64,000 bases of DNA from CAVSDF01 sp963726715 (GCA_963726715.1 CAVSDF010000010.1:372001-436000); one strand, 5' to 3'. Numbered from the stretch's first letter, positions 1-9,920 are shown. The notes: a model not told the origin generated them from the letters alone. Program-made: numbers and translations.

Positions 1-1
1 G

Positions 2-919
2 TTCAAGGACGAGGGCCGCCTGCCCACCGGCTCGTTCAAGGCACGAGGCCTCGCCCTCGCCGTGTCGATGGCCCGGGCGCTCGGCGTGACGCGCATCGCC
101 ATGCCCACGAACGGCAACGCGGGCGCGGCCCTCGCCGCCTACGCCACCCGCGCGGGCATCGAAACCGTCATCTTCTGCCCGGAGGACACGCCGGAGATCA
201 ACGTGCGCGAGATCGCGGCCTACGGCGGGCGCGTGTGGCGCGTCAACGGCCTGATCGACGAGTGCGGGGCGATCGTGGCACAGGGCGCCGCCGAGGGGCG
301 CTGGTTCGACGCGTCCACGCTCAAGGAGCCGTACCGCATCGAGGGCAAGAAGACGATGGGGCTGGAGCTGGCCCTCCAGTTCGGCTGGACGCTCCCCGAC
401 GTCATCTTCTATCCGACGGGCGGCGGCACGGGCCTGATCGGGATGTGGAAGGCGTTCGACGAACTCGAAGCGATCGGCTGGATCGGCCCGGCGCGTCCGC
501 GCATGATCGCCGTGCAGGCGAGCGGCTGCGCGCCCATCGTGCGGGCGTTCGAGGCGGGCGAGGAGCACGCGCCGCGCTGGGAGAACGCCGCCACCGTCGC
601 CGCCGGCATCCGCGTGCCGAAGGCCGTCGGCGACTTCCTGATCCTGCGCGCCGTCCGCGCCTCCGGCGGCCGCGCCGTGGCGGTGGACGACGCCGACATC
701 GTGCAGGCGACGCAGGACGCGGCGCACCGCGACGGCTTCCTGATCTGCCCGGAGGGCGGGGCGACGCTCGCGGCCTACCGGGCGGCGCGGCGAGAGGGCT
801 GGGTGAGCGCCGACGAGCGCGTGGTGCTCTTCAACTGCGCCCTCGGCCAGAAATACCCGCTCCCCGACACGAGCCGCCGCCTCGACCGCACGCAGCCGCT
901 CGACCTCGGCACCCTGTAG
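2..919 (+). CDS. thrC: Threonine synthase, 5'-truncated
   Basis: PLP-dependent enzyme converting O-phosphohomoserine to threonine. The reading frame is open from base 2, so the N-terminus lies outside the window. The first visible residues contain GSFKARG, whose lysine is the expected PLP Schiff-base residue of the threonine synthase/dehydratase fold. TNGNAGAALAAYA (phosphate/carboxylate contact) and the glycine-rich loop GGGTGLIG, the PLP-phosphate cup, follow. The C-terminal part reads through EGGATLAAY to the stop at 919. About 305 residues are present; the usual length is about 400, so roughly the first quarter is missing. A related threonine dehydratase cannot be fully excluded, but the NGNAG motif and overall layout favour threonine synthase. 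Confidence 0.85.
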   Translation, partial: FKDEGRLPTGSFKARGLALAVSMARALGVTRIAMPTNGNAGAALAAYATRAGIETVIFCPEDTPEINVREIAAYGGRVWRVNGLIDECGAIVAQGAAEGRWFDASTLKEPYRIEGKKTMGLELALQFGWTLPDVIFYPTGGGTGLIGMWKAFDELEAIGWIGPARPRMIAVQASGCAPIVRAFEAGEEHAPRWENAATVAAGIRVPKAVGDFLILRAVRASGGRAVAVDDADIVQATQDAAHRDGFLICPEGGATLAAYRAARREGWVSADERVVLFNCALGQKYPLPDTSRRLDRTQPLDLGTL

Positions 920-1074
920 CGCGGGTTCGTCACCCAGCGTCGGTTCGTCCTCCAGATGCTCGCGCAGAAAGGAGGCGACGGCGCGGATAGCGAGAGGGCG
1001 CCCGGGCCCCGCCGTCGGTGCGTCATCGCCGGTCAGGGACCGAACATAGAACGTCGACGCGAGAACCTCGGAGA

Positions 1075-1144
1075 TTCAGGGATCGACCTCGAAAGTCGAA
1101 GGATGGACCACAGAGGTTCAGCGATCAACCTCGGAGGTCCATCC
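1075..1144. repeat. Direct repeat plus long hairpin upstream of the acyl-CoA synthetase
   Basis: TTCAGGGATCGACCTCG (1075-1091) recurs as TTCAGCGATCAACCTCG (1117-1133), 15 of 17 identical, 42 nt apart. Overlapping the second copy is an 18-bp hairpin: left arm 1101-1118 beginning GGATGGACC, 8-nt loop 1119-1126, right arm 1127-1144 ending GGTCCATCC. Sixteen of 18 positions pair. It lies in the 338-bp gene-free stretch 920-1257. It could be a terminator for thrC, a leader structure or a regulator site; no U-tract follows it. Confidence 0.6.
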
Positions 1145-1230
1145 GACACCCCTCGGCGATGGAACGATCCATCTCACAGGAGGCGGACGCGCGGCGCAGC
1201 ACCGTCGCAGCGGCCCTGCACCTCCTCGCT

Positions 1231-1239
1231 GTATCATCC
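1231..1239 (+). promoter_or_regulatory. Putative -7 promoter box GTATCATCC
   Basis: AT-rich word GTATCATCC stands alone in very GC-rich DNA and ends 18 nt before the ATG at 1258. The same GTATCATC word occurs before the CorC-type gene (26391) and gcvT (30097), and beside a repeat hairpin (20782). Its position fits a Bacteroidota-type -7 element with a short leader. No -33 box is evident. Confidence 0.4.
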
Positions 1240-1257
1240 GGTCCTATCCGCCCGATC

Positions 1258-3310
1258 ATGCCCGACACGCCCACGCCCGCCCCGGAGGCGCCGCAGACTC
1301 CCTCGACCCACGCCCCGACGACCGACGACCGACCGAGCGGCGACGGCGCCTCGCTCTTCCCTTTCGGTCAGGAGATCGTCTGGCGGCCCGACCCGCAGGA
1401 CGTGGCCGAGAGCACCATCGGCGCGTTCGCGCGGCGCGCGGGCGAGGTCAGCATCAAGAGCCTCACCGAGCGCGCCCGGCACGACCCGGCGTGGTTCTGG
1501 GACGCCGTCCTCCGCGACCTCGGCATCCCCTTCACGACGCCCTACACGGCGGCCTACGAAGACTCCGGCGACCCCGCGTTCCCGCGCTGGTGCGTCGGCG
1601 GGGAGATGAACATCGTGGCGGCGTGCCTCGACCGCTGGCAGGCGGACGACGCCACCGCCGCCCGCGCTGCGCTCGTCTACGAACAGGAGGACGGCGCCAC
1701 GCAGACGCTCTCGTACGCCGACCTCCACGCCGAGGTGCAGCGCTGCGCCGAGGCGTTCCGTGGTCAGGGGATCGGCAAGGGCGATGTCGTCGGGCTGTTC
1801 CTGCCGATGGTGCCCGAGCTGCTCGTCGCCTTCCTCGCCACGCTCCGCATCGGCGCCATCGCGCTTCCGCTGTTCTCCGGCTACGGCCCCGACGCCGTCG
1901 CGAGCCGCCTCGCCGACGCAGGCGCCCGCGCGCTCGTCACCGCCGACGGCGTGCTCCGGCGCGGAAAGCCCGTCCCGATGAAGGCCGTCGCCGACGCCGC
2001 GCTCGTCGATGTGCCGACGTGCGAGACGGTGATCGTCGTCCGCCGCACGGGCCTCGATGTGCCGATGCGCGACGGGCGCGACATCGCGTGGGACGATCTC
2101 CTCGCCGGTGAACTGCCGCACGCGCCGCTCGAACGAACCGCTGCCGAAGACGTCGCGATGCTCCTCTACACGAGCGGCACGACCGGGCGGCCCAAGGGCG
2201 CCGTCCACACGCACTGCGGCTTCGCCGTCAAGGCCGCGCAGGACGCCGCCCACGCGATGGACGTCAAGGCGGGCGATGTCGTCTACTGGATGACCGACAT
2301 GGGGTGGATGATGGGCCCGTGGCTCGTCTTCGCCACCCTCGTCAACGGCGCCACGATGGTCTTCTACGACGGCGCCCCCGACGCCCCCGACGCCGGGCGC
2401 CTGTGGGACCTCGTCGAGCGGCACGCGATCACCCACCTCGGCGTCTCCCCGACGCTCATCCGCAGCCTGATGGCGAGCGGCACCGAGCCCGTCGAGCGCC
2501 ACGACCGGCGCAGCCTGCGCATGGTCTGCTCGACCGGCAGCCCGTGGGACCCCGACTCGTGGGAGTGGTGCTTCACGCACGTCCTCGACCGCCGCCGCCC
2601 CATCGTCAACTACTCCGGCGGCACCGAAATCTCCGGCGGCATCCTCTGCGGCAACCTCTACACGCCGCTCAAGCCGTGCGCCTTCTCCGGCCCCGTCGTG
2701 GGGATGGACGCCGATGTCGTCGATGCCGATGGGCAGCCGGTGCGGGGCGAGGTCGGCGAACTCGTCGATCCGGGGTCCGTGGATCGGGATGACGCGCGGC
2801 TTCTGGAACGACGCGGGCGGCGAGCGCTACCGCGCGGCCTACTGGACGGCCCTGCCCGGCGTCTGGCTCCACGGCGACTTCGCCGCCATCGACGACGACG
2901 GATTGTGGTTCGTCCTCGGGCGCTCCGACGACACGATCAAGGTGGCTGGAAAGCGCCTCGGGCCGAGCGAGGTCGAGGCCGTCGTCAACGCCGACGCCCG
3001 CGTCGCCGAGAGCGTCGCCGTGGGCGTTCCGGACGCGCTCAAGGGAGAGGCCGTCGTCGTCTTCGCCATCCTGATGCCCGGCGTGGCGCCGTCGGACGAG
3101 GTGCGCCGCGAGCTTCTCGACGCCGTCGCCGCCGCCATCGGCAAGCCGCTGCGCCCGCGCGACCTGCGCTTCACGTCCGCCATACCCAAGACGCGCAACG
3201 CCAAAGTCCTGCGCCGCCTGATCCGGCAGGCCTACCTCGGCGACGCCCTCGGCGACACATCGAGCCTCGACGACGCCTCGACCATCGACGCCATTCGCGC
3301 GGCGGTGTGA
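1258..3310 (+). CDS. Acyl-CoA (acetyl-CoA-like) synthetase, AMP-forming, frameshifted
   Basis: ATP-dependent activation of a short carboxylic acid to its CoA thioester. An N-terminal ACS extension is followed by the AMP-binding core with the P-loop YTSGTTGRPKG (about residue 303), the adenine motif YSGGTEISGG, then a C-terminal domain with GRSDDTIKVAGKRLG and the catalytic lysine region KTRNAKVLRR. The first frame carries residues up to GEVGELV near 2766. The rest (IRGPWIGMTRGFWND onward) is in the next frame, so one extra base lies near 2767-2770. Corrected, the protein is about 684 aa, normal for the family. The start is set at the ATG behind a -7-like box; the longer open frame upstream has no similarity. 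Substrate (acetate, propionate, acetoacetate) is not determined. Confidence 0.8.
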
Positions 3311-3350
3311 GCGCGAGGGGCACCCGCGCTGCGCCTCTGCCGCGCATCCG

Positions 3351-4679
3351 TCACCGCAGGCGGGCGATCACGCCCGCCTGGAAACGGCCCGTCTCCACAT
3401 CGCCGCCGATCATCAGCACGGTGCGGCGCATCGGGATGGCGAGGCCGAGGGTGCCGACGACGCGTCCGCCGAGGTCGTCGGTCGCCGCGCACTGCGAGCG
3501 CGTGGCCTGGCAGGCGACGGTCTCGAACACCTGCCCGCCGAGGCCGAAGAGCGGCGCAATGGCCCAGCCGCGCGGGCGGATGTAGCCGAGCAGACGTGCT
3601 TCGGCCACTTCCGGCCGGTCGGCGAGGCCAAACACCGACGGGCTGACGCCGACCTGCACATACGTGCCGAAGCGGGGACCTGTGTAGCCGCCCGCGACGC
3701 CGAGCGGCGCGCCATCGGCGCCGTAGACGCCCACGCTGCCCGCCTGCCACGCCGCCACGCCGACCGCCGCCATCCCGGCGAGCGCAGGCACGAGGAGTTC
3801 GGTGTCGTCGTCGCCGTCGGCGTGGTCGAGGGCATCGTTGACCGCCGACCAGACGCCGCCGTAGCCGCGCGGGCGCCCGTACGGGTCGTCGACGAAGAGC
3901 CACGCGAGATTCCAGACGAGATCGACGACCGGATCGACGATGATGACGGTGCGGCGGCTCGGGCCGTCGCGGCGGTCGCGGTCGCGCCGGTCGTTGCGGC
4001 TTCGGTCACGACGATCACCGGCGACGCGGCCCGCCGCGCTCGTCGTCGTTCCATACACGGCGAACGCGGCGCGGGCGAGGCGAAGGTTTTCGAGCGTCGC
4101 CCCGGCGTTGACGGCCTGCCGCGCTTCGGTGGCGCTGAGACCGTCGATGAGGTGCGACCATGCGACGGCAGGCGCGAGGCGCAGCGTCTGCCCCGCCCCG
4201 AGCCGCGTCGAGTCGATCTGCACGGTGAAGCCGCCGACGCGGCGCCCGTTCTGGACGACATCGGCGGTGAGCACGAAGGCGACGAGGCGAAGGCCGCCGG
4301 GCAGGCGCGCCGCGTCGACCTCGCGGCCGTCGAGGAGGGCGCGGGCGCCCATCGTCCACCGAAAGGCGATCTCGACCGACGGCGCGTCGCCCCGGTCGGC
4401 GATGCGGTAGCCGAGCGCGAGCGTGTCCATCGACGGGAGGGCGTCGTAGCGCTGCGCCTCGCGGCCCTGCGGCAACCGGTCGGGCCACCCGCGCCGCACG
4501 AGCGTGCCGGTCATCTCGGCGGAGGCCGCGGTCGGCTGGGCCGTCGCGGCGGGCACCACGGGCGAAGCGGCGGCGAGGACCGCGAGGACGAGGGCGACGA
4601 GGCCGCGTGTGGCGAGGCTACGCGTGGCGAGGCTACGGAGAACGAAGCCGCGTGCGAGGGCGGGAGGAGCGAGGCGCAT
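3351..4679 (-). CDS. Secreted hypothetical protein, possibly outer-membrane associated
   Basis: 442-aa protein of unknown function. The start is the ATG giving MRLAPP, followed by an Arg-rich n-region, a hydrophobic stretch LVALVLAVLAAASPVVPA and an ATAQ cleavage site, so it should be exported. The n-region contains a duplicated RSLAT unit caused by a short direct DNA repeat around 4605-4635. The middle has an Arg/Asp-rich low-complexity linker (RDRSRNDRRDRDRRDG), then alternating hydrophobic segments and a final GRFQAGVIARLR, which may be beta-strand rich. It is divergent from the CotH-type gene and convergent with the acyl-CoA synthetase, 40 bp away. I do not recognise a family. Confidence 0.6.
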   Translation of the reverse strand: MRLAPPALARGFVLRSLATRSLATRGLVALVLAVLAAASPVVPAATAQPTAASAEMTGTLVRRGWPDRLPQGREAQRYDALPSMDTLALGYRIADRGDAPSVEIAFRWTMGARALLDGREVDAARLPGGLRLVAFVLTADVVQNGRRVGGFTVQIDSTRLGAGQTLRLAPAVAWSHLIDGLSATEARQAVNAGATLENLRLARAAFAVYGTTTSAAGRVAGDRRDRSRNDRRDRDRRDGPSRRTVIIVDPVVDLVWNLAWLFVDDPYGRPRGYGGVWSAVNDALDHADGDDDTELLVPALAGMAAVGVAAWQAGSVGVYGADGAPLGVAGGYTGPRFGTYVQVGVSPSVFGLADRPEVAEARLLGYIRPRGWAIAPLFGLGGQVFETVACQATRSQCAATDDLGGRVVGTLGLAIPMRRTVLMIGGDVETGRFQAGVIARLR

Positions 4680-4851
4680 CGGGTCGGGGAGCGAGCGGTC
4701 GGACGTGCGGGAGCGGGCCGTGAGGGACGTACCCGAGGTGGAGCAAACACCGGTCCCGCCCGTTGCCGAGTTCGTTACGCGCGCCGACACGGACGCGTTG
4801 CAGGCGGCTCGGTGGGCGTTCGTGCATTTTCTCCAAGTCCTTCCGTTGCCC

Positions 4852-7155
4852 ATGCTTACCCGCCTCATCCGCCCGCTCGCCGCGGCGCTCGTCGTCCTCG
4901 CCGCCGCCGTCCCTGCCGCCCGCGCGCAGCACCCGTCCGACGCCGTCTTCGTGGACACGCTCGTGGCCAGGGTGTATGTCGAGGTGGACACCGACAGCCT
5001 CGCACGCCTCTACGCCGATCCGACGAGCGACCACGAGGTGCCCGCGCGCTTCACGTTCGAGCGCGGCACGATCCGCGAGACCGTCGCGTCGATCGGGTTT
5101 CGCCTGCGCGGCAACACGTCGCGGGCGTCGGAGAAGAAGTCGTTCAAGGTGTCGTTCAACACGTTCGTGCGCGGGCAGGCGTGGCGCGGACTCGAAAAGC
5201 TGAACCTCAACGGCGAGCACAACGACCCCTCGGTCTCCCGCTCGGCCGCCGCGTGGCGCCTCTACCGCCGCATCGGCATCGCCGCGCCGCGCCTCGGGTA
5301 TGCCGCGCTCTACATCAACGGCGCGTACGCCGGGCTGTACGCGAACGTCGAGCACATCGACGAGACCTTCCTCGGGCGGCGCTTCGGACGTGAGGACGGC
5401 GACCTCTTCAAGTGCCTCTACCCGGCCAGCCTCGTCGACCTCGGCAGCACCGGCGCCGAGTACCGGACCGCGGGCACGGGCGGGCGGCAGACGTACGAAC
5501 TCACGCAGGGCGGCGATGCGGACGCCGCCTACGACCGCCTCGCGCGCCTGGTGACGACGCTCAACCGGACGCCCATCGCCAGCCTCCCCGCCGCCCTCGA
5601 ACCGCTCCTCGACGTCAACACGGCCCTCCGGATGCTCGCCGCCGACGTCGCCGCCGGGCAGTGGGACGGCTACTGGGGCAACCAGAACAACTACTACCTC
5701 CACTACGACCTCGCCGAGGGCCGCTTCGCCTTCCTCCCGTACGACGCCGACAACACCCTCGGCATCGACTTCCTCGGGCAGGACTGGGGACGGAAGAACC
5801 CGTACACCTTCGGCTCGTCGTCCGGGCGCCCGCTCGCCACGCGGCTGCTCGCCATCCCCGAGTACCGCGCGCGCTACACGTTCTACCTGCGCCGCATCGC
5901 CGAGACCTCCCTCCGTCGCGAGTCCCTCGCGCCGCTCGCCGCCACCCTCGACCGCGCCCTCGCGCCGTGGGTCGCCACCGACCCGCAGTACCCGAAGGAC
6001 TACGGCTACACGCTCGCCACCTTCCACGCGAGCTTCGAGGCCGCCGCCGGCAACCACGTCAAGTACGGCCTCCTGCCCTTCGCCGACACGCGCCGCACGA
6101 CGCTCCTCGCCGCCCTCGACGCCACCAACGTTCCGCCCATCGTGGGCCGTCCGGCAGTGACGAGCGCGCGTCTCTCGGCCTCGGCGCCGTTCGTCGTCGC
6201 GGTGCGGGTCGAGGACGAGGCGGCTCCCGCGTACGTCTCCGCCGCTGTTTCGGGCGCCGGAGCGGTGCAGGAGCGGCTGATGAAGGACGACGGATTGATG
6301 GGCGATGCGGTCGCAGGCGATGGCGTGTTCAGCGCGCGGTTCGCGCCGACGGGCACCGCCGGGCGCATCCGCATCCTCGCCACCGCGCAGGACGCGGCCG
6401 GGCAAACGCGCAGCGGGACGATCGCCGAGGTCGCCGTCGAGGCCGCGCAGGCGCCGGGCGTGGTCGTCAACGAGTTCCTCGCCAGCAATGGCGGCAGCGC
6501 GCGCGACCCCTTCGGCGACGCCGACGACTACGTCGAACTCTACAACCCGACCGGCGCGCCCGTGCGCCTCGCCGGTTACACCCTCACCGACAACGCCGCG
6601 CGCCCGGACAAGTGGGCGCTCCCCGACACCACGCTCGCCCCCGGCGCGTACCTCGTCGTCTGGGCCGACGAAGAGGGCAGCGAAGGCCCGGCGCACGCCA
6701 ACTTCAAGCTCAGCGCGGGCGGCGAGCACATCGGCCTCTACAACGGCCTCGCCCCCGTCGACACGCTCACCTTCGGGCAGCAGACGACCGACGTGGCGAT
6801 GGGCCGCGTCCCGAACGGCACCGGCCCCTTCGTCCGCCTCGCCGCCGCCTCGCCCGGCGCCGCGAACGTCGGCCTGGCCACCTCCACCGCCGCCCCCGAC
6901 GCCGCCTCCGCGCTCGCCGTCACCCTCGGCCCGAACCCCGTCACCGGCCCCACCGCCACCCTCCGCTTCGCCGCCGCCCTCACCGCCGACGCCACCGTCG
7001 AGGTCTTCGACGTGCTCGGGCGCCGCGTGTCGCGCCAGAACATCGGCGCGGGCGCCACCTCGGCAGCCGTGGAGGTGCCGGCGGCCTCCGGCGTCTACAT
7101 CGTCCGCATCACCAGCGGCGGTGCGGCGGCACAGGCGACGCTGGTTCGGATGTAA
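4852..7155 (+). CDS. Secreted CotH-family protein with lamin-tail domain and T9SS C-terminal signal
   Basis: 767-aa exported protein. A signal peptide ends at ARAQ (residue about 26). A CotH-like kinase domain follows: RLRGNTSR at about 84-91, KKSFKVSFN, NQNNYYLHYD near 276 and YDADNTLGIDF near 296, matching the conserved ligand/metal residues of the CotH family. A middle Ig-like segment (RPAVTSARLSASAPF) leads to a lamin-tail domain starting VVVNEFLASN (about 537). The last about 75 residues have the type IX secretion sorting form (VEVFDVLGRRV...GVYIVRI), so the protein is probably carried across the outer membrane by T9SS. The start is the ATG immediately before the signal peptide. The substrate is unknown; spore-coat CotH phosphorylates proteins, but bacterial LTD fusions are uncharacterised. 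Confidence 0.85.
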   Translation: MLTRLIRPLAAALVVLAAAVPAARAQHPSDAVFVDTLVARVYVEVDTDSLARLYADPTSDHEVPARFTFERGTIRETVASIGFRLRGNTSRASEKKSFKVSFNTFVRGQAWRGLEKLNLNGEHNDPSVSRSAAAWRLYRRIGIAAPRLGYAALYINGAYAGLYANVEHIDETFLGRRFGREDGDLFKCLYPASLVDLGSTGAEYRTAGTGGRQTYELTQGGDADAAYDRLARLVTTLNRTPIASLPAALEPLLDVNTALRMLAADVAAGQWDGYWGNQNNYYLHYDLAEGRFAFLPYDADNTLGIDFLGQDWGRKNPYTFGSSSGRPLATRLLAIPEYRARYTFYLRRIAETSLRRESLAPLAATLDRALAPWVATDPQYPKDYGYTLATFHASFEAAAGNHVKYGLLPFADTRRTTLLAALDATNVPPIVGRPAVTSARLSASAPFVVAVRVEDEAAPAYVSAAVSGAGAVQERLMKDDGLMGDAVAGDGVFSARFAPTGTAGRIRILATAQDAAGQTRSGTIAEVAVEAAQAPGVVVNEFLASNGGSARDPFGDADDYVELYNPTGAPVRLAGYTLTDNAARPDKWALPDTTLAPGAYLVVWADEEGSEGPAHANFKLSAGGEHIGLYNGLAPVDTLTFGQQTTDVAMGRVPNGTGPFVRLAAASPGAANVGLATSTAAPDAASALAVTLGPNPVTGPTATLRFAAALTADATVEVFDVLGRRVSRQNIGAGATSAAVEVPAASGVYIVRITSGGAAAQATLVRM

Positions 7156-7165
7156 GGCGCGGGCA

Positions 7166-7920
7166 TCACCGCAACCATCTTCGGGTCAACCGTTTCCTGT
7201 CCTGCTTCACCCACTCACGGAGGCCGGTAGTCGCGTCGACTGCGCCGGCGAGTCGTTGAAGGCGCGCCCTATACTGGCGCCCGAGCGAGTCACTCGTGAG
7301 AACGCTGTCGCGGTCCAAGTCTTCGCCGGGACGGTAAGCCCACATCGGGCGGGTGAGGCTTTCGCGAACGAAGCGTCCTTCGTTGTCCCGCGCCCACTGC
7401 TGCATCTCAGCGCTGCTGTGGAACGCCTCGCTCGACACCCGCACTCCGCGCACGATGACTGTGTCCTGATGGTTGATTTCGTCCAGCAATGTGAAGCAAA
7501 ACTCCTCGCCTGTAACCTGGAGGGAGTCCCCATTGCGAAAGGAGATTCGTGTCAGCGGCCAATCCTGGACGTGGCCTGTGCAGAACGGATCGATTGATGG
7601 TGGCAGTTCGCCGATCGTGTAGCGAATCCGCGAGAGCGAACACGTCGCGTGCAGCCGCCGCGTCAATGCGCCACCTCCCGCTCACTCCCTGCAAGAGTGA
7701 CCTCGCCGCTGTGCATCTCGACGATGCCGTCGCCGTGGAGCGTCAGGTCATAATCCCAGCACAAACCCTCACAGCTGCCCCGCGTCAACGTGATCGAGCG
7801 GTCGGACGTGCTGATCGTGCCAGGCGGCACCCGCTCGAACCGCGAACGCTGCCCTCCGGCGCAGCCCGCAGCGGCGCAGAGGGCAACAAGCGCGAGGGCG
7901 AGAATCGAGCGGAGTGTCAT
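7166..7920 (-). pseudogene. DUF6438-like lipoprotein with two +1 frameshifts
   Basis: Starts at the ATG at 7920 with a lipoprotein signal (hydrophobic run ending CAAAGC). The first frame gives [26 protein letters not shown], which looks like the DUF6438 core. It then hits a stop at 7663, but the next frame continues sensibly as [19 protein letters not shown] second shift near 7624-7633 leads into RYTIGELPPSIDPFCTGH and on to the stop at 7166. The breaks lie near 7672-7690 and 7624-7633 and both are +1 in the direction of transcription. Either a decayed gene or two insertion errors. Its stop is 10 nt from the convergent CotH gene. Confidence 0.55.
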
Positions 7921-7997
7921 CAGATGCGAGTGATGTGCGCCTCTGACGCGCGGACGCGGCGGCTCCCGCGCAGAGGCGGCAACAGAGCCGGGCCAGG

Positions 7998-8558
7998 TCA
8001 CGCCGCCGGACGGTAGACGAGCGACGTCACGCCGGAGGCGAAGGCCTGCGACGAGACGAGATCGAGCGTGGCCGTCTCGTCGTCGAAGAGGCGCTTTCCG
8101 GTCCCGAGGACCACCGGGTAGACGAGGAGCCGGTACTCGTCGACGAGGCCGTGGCGGGTGAGGGTGCGCGTGAGGTCGGCGCTGCCCCAGACGAGCAGGT
8201 CGCCGCCCGGCGCGGCGCGGAGGGCGCGAATGGCCTCGACGGCGTCGCCGTCCGCGTCGATGAGGCGCGCGTTCCAGCCGGAGCGGTCGAGATCGGCCTG
8301 CGCGAGCGTCGTCGAGGCGACGAACTTCGGGAGGGCGTTGATGACCGGCGCGCCCTCGTCGGTGGAGGTGGGCCAGTGGGCGGCGAACATCTCGTAGGTG
8401 ACGCGCCCGAGGAGCAGGGCCTCGGCGGCAGCGGTTTCGCTGCGCTTGAACGCCGCGATCTCGTCGTTCCAGTACGGCGCGGTCCACGACGGGGCCTCCA
8501 TGACGCCGTCGAGAGAGAGGAATTCGGCGACGACGATGCGGCGGGTGGGGCGGTCCAT
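7998..8558 (-). CDS. RibD C-terminal/dihydrofolate reductase-like family protein
   Basis: 186-aa cytosolic protein of the DHFR-like RibD_C family. Seen: N-terminal strand [19 protein letters not shown], the nucleotide-contact segment [57 protein letters not shown], which is typical of stand-alone YyaP/YwjB-like members. These bind NADPH but their substrate is generally unknown; no deaminase domain is present, so it is not a complete riboflavin enzyme. It sits between the broken lipoprotein and yraN on the same strand. The family call is secure; the reaction is not. Confidence 0.85.
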   Translation of the reverse strand: MDRPTRRIVVAEFLSLDGVMEAPSWTAPYWNDEIAAFKRSETAAAEALLLGRVTYEMFAAHWPTSTDEGAPVINALPKFVASTTLAQADLDRSGWNARLIDADGDAVEAIRALRAAPGGDLLVWGSADLTRTLTRHGLVDEYRLLVYPVVLGTGKRLFDDETATLDLVSSQAFASGVTSLVYRPAA

Positions 8559-8660
8559 GGAAGCGGTCGGAAGGGTGAAGGGGTCGTCCGGAAGCTCGGG
8601 CGCCCCGGTGACACTCGCGCGTCACCACCTCCGCCCTGTCCATGTCGAGGCGAGACGGAG

Positions 8661-9051
8661 TCAGAAGAAGAGGCCGAAGGCGTGCTCGTGGTGCGTGATC
8701 GGCGGGCGCGGCGTGGGGGCGAAGTTGGACGCAGACGACGTCGAAGCGGGCGGGGGCGCCTTCGAGTTTGCGCTCGAACAGGTAGGCCGTGGCGGCCTTC
8801 CAGAGCAGCCGCTGTTTGGCGGCGGTGACGGCCTCCTCGCCGGTGCCGAAGCCGGTGCCCGAGCGGGTCTTGACCTCCACGAAGACCATCTCGCCGCCGT
8901 CGTTGGCGGGCGTCGGCAGGAAGCAGACGAGGTCGACTTCGGCGCGTTCGTAGCGGTAGTTGCGCTCCAGAATGAGGAAGCCCAGCGCTTCGAGGTGCGC
9001 GGCGGCGATGTCCTCGCCGAGGCGTCCGGTGTCGGTGGTGGTGGGCTTCAC
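8661..9051 (-). CDS. yraN: YraN/UPF0102 endonuclease-like protein, frameshifted near its end
   Basis: UPF0102 proteins are small restriction-endonuclease-fold proteins. The core is clear: [17 protein letters not shown], then E-V-D-L-V (acidic metal site) and [10 protein letters not shown], followed by [11 protein letters not shown] and RFDVVCV. After this the frame runs into an unrelated Arg-rich tail, but the +1 frame gives [14 protein letters not shown] and a stop at 8661, the ordinary UPF0102 ending. One extra base therefore lies near 8724-8730. The start is set at a GTG (9051) just before the conserved core; an ATG at 9225 would add about 58 low-complexity residues and overlap the divergent Rieske gene. 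Confidence 0.75.
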
Positions 9052-9160
9052 GGGGTCGGGCGTGGATCGTTGGTCGATTGTCGTGGGTCGTTCGTCGTCG
9101 GTCGAAGGCGGCGGCAACGCGCGCGCGAGGACGGGGGTGCCGACCGGGGTGCCGCGGGCG

Positions 9161-9168
9161 TAGGTTGC
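9161..9168 (+). promoter_or_regulatory. Putative -7 box TAGGTTGC before the Rieske gene
   Basis: TAGGTTGC resembles TAnnTTTG. It ends 26 nt before the ATG at 9195 but only 8 nt before the ATG at 9177. The spacing of the other genes in this window (16-40 nt) therefore favours 9195 as the translation start. Confidence 0.35.
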
Positions 9169-9194
9169 GGCGTCCGATGTCTTCCGTTTGCCCG

Positions 9195-9752
9195 ATGCCC
9201 GATCCGTCCGCCTCCCCTGCCCCACCCGCCTCCGGCCCCATCGTCCCCGCCGGGGCCGATGTGACGCGCCGCGCCTTCCTCGGCAGCGCCTGCGCCGTCG
9301 GGACGCTCCTCGCGCTCGGCGTGCCGCTCGCGGGATGCTCGACGGCCGGACGTTCGGGCGCCGCGCGTACCGACGGCGATGCGGCGGACGCGGACGCGAG
9401 TGGCATCGCCTTCGACGGCGCCACGCTCACCGTCACCCTCGGGCGGCCCGACACGGCGCCGCTCGGGACTGTCGGCGGGGCGGTGTTCGTGGCCGCGCGG
9501 TCGGTCGTGGTCGTGAACGACGGCGGCCGGCTGCGCGCCTTCTCGACCGTCTGCCCGCACGGCGGCTGCGATGTCGATGCCGTCGAGCCTGCGCCGCCCG
9601 GCTCGGGGCGGTCGGGCGGCGAGATCGTCTGCGCCTGCCACGGCGCGCGCTTCGGCCTCGACGGCGCCGTCCGCGTCGGCCCGGCGCGCGATCCGCTCAC
9701 CCCGCTCGCGCTCACCCGCACGGCGACGGGAGCGGTGGTGACGCTCGGGTGA
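9195..9752 (+). CDS. Tat-exported Rieske [2Fe-2S] protein
   Basis: 185-aa Rieske ferredoxin-domain protein. The N-terminus has a twin-arginine signal ([13 protein letters not shown]...) that ends in LAGC, so it could be lipidated or stay as a membrane anchor facing the periplasm. The cluster ligands are both present: CPHGGC about residue 117 and CACHGARF about 146, giving the two Cys and two His. No cytochrome b or c genes flank it, so it may be a stand-alone electron carrier or a subunit of a complex encoded elsewhere. The start follows from promoter spacing; ATG 9177 would add six residues. It is divergent from yraN. Confidence 0.9.
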   Translation: MPDPSASPAPPASGPIVPAGADVTRRAFLGSACAVGTLLALGVPLAGCSTAGRSGAARTDGDAADADASGIAFDGATLTVTLGRPDTAPLGTVGGAVFVAARSVVVVNDGGRLRAFSTVCPHGGCDVDAVEPAPPGSGRSGGEIVCACHGARFGLDGAVRVGPARDPLTPLALTRTATGAVVTLG

Positions 9753-9770
9753 TCGGCGGCGCCGCTCATT

Positions 9771-9897
9771 CGCTGTCCTTGCGAGGCCCGGCACGGGCCG
9801 CGGCAATCCGGATCGACGCCCACCGACCCTCGACGACTCCCTGTGGCCATCGACCCGGATTGCCGCGTCGGCCTGCGGCCTCCTCGCAATGACAGCG
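9771..9897. repeat. Large inverted repeat of the TTGCGAGG...CGGCAATCC type
   Basis: Left arm 9771-9815 and right arm 9850-9897 are imperfect reverse complements: CGCTGTCCTTGCGAGG at the left pairs with CCTCGCAATGACAGCG at the right, and CGGCAATCCGGATCGA with TCGACCCGGATTGCCG. It fills the gap between the convergent Rieske and GbsR genes and could act as a two-way terminator. Related copies lie at 44652-44755 and 47540-47629, so it is a dispersed element. Confidence 0.75.
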
Positions 9898-9920
9898 TGC
9901 GGGCAACCTGAGAGGCCGCG

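Noticed and set aside
8027..9889. Minus-strand frame of 620 codons overlapping yraN and the Rieske gene
   Set aside because: Arg/Pro/Ser-rich shadow of the real genes with no recognisable domain.
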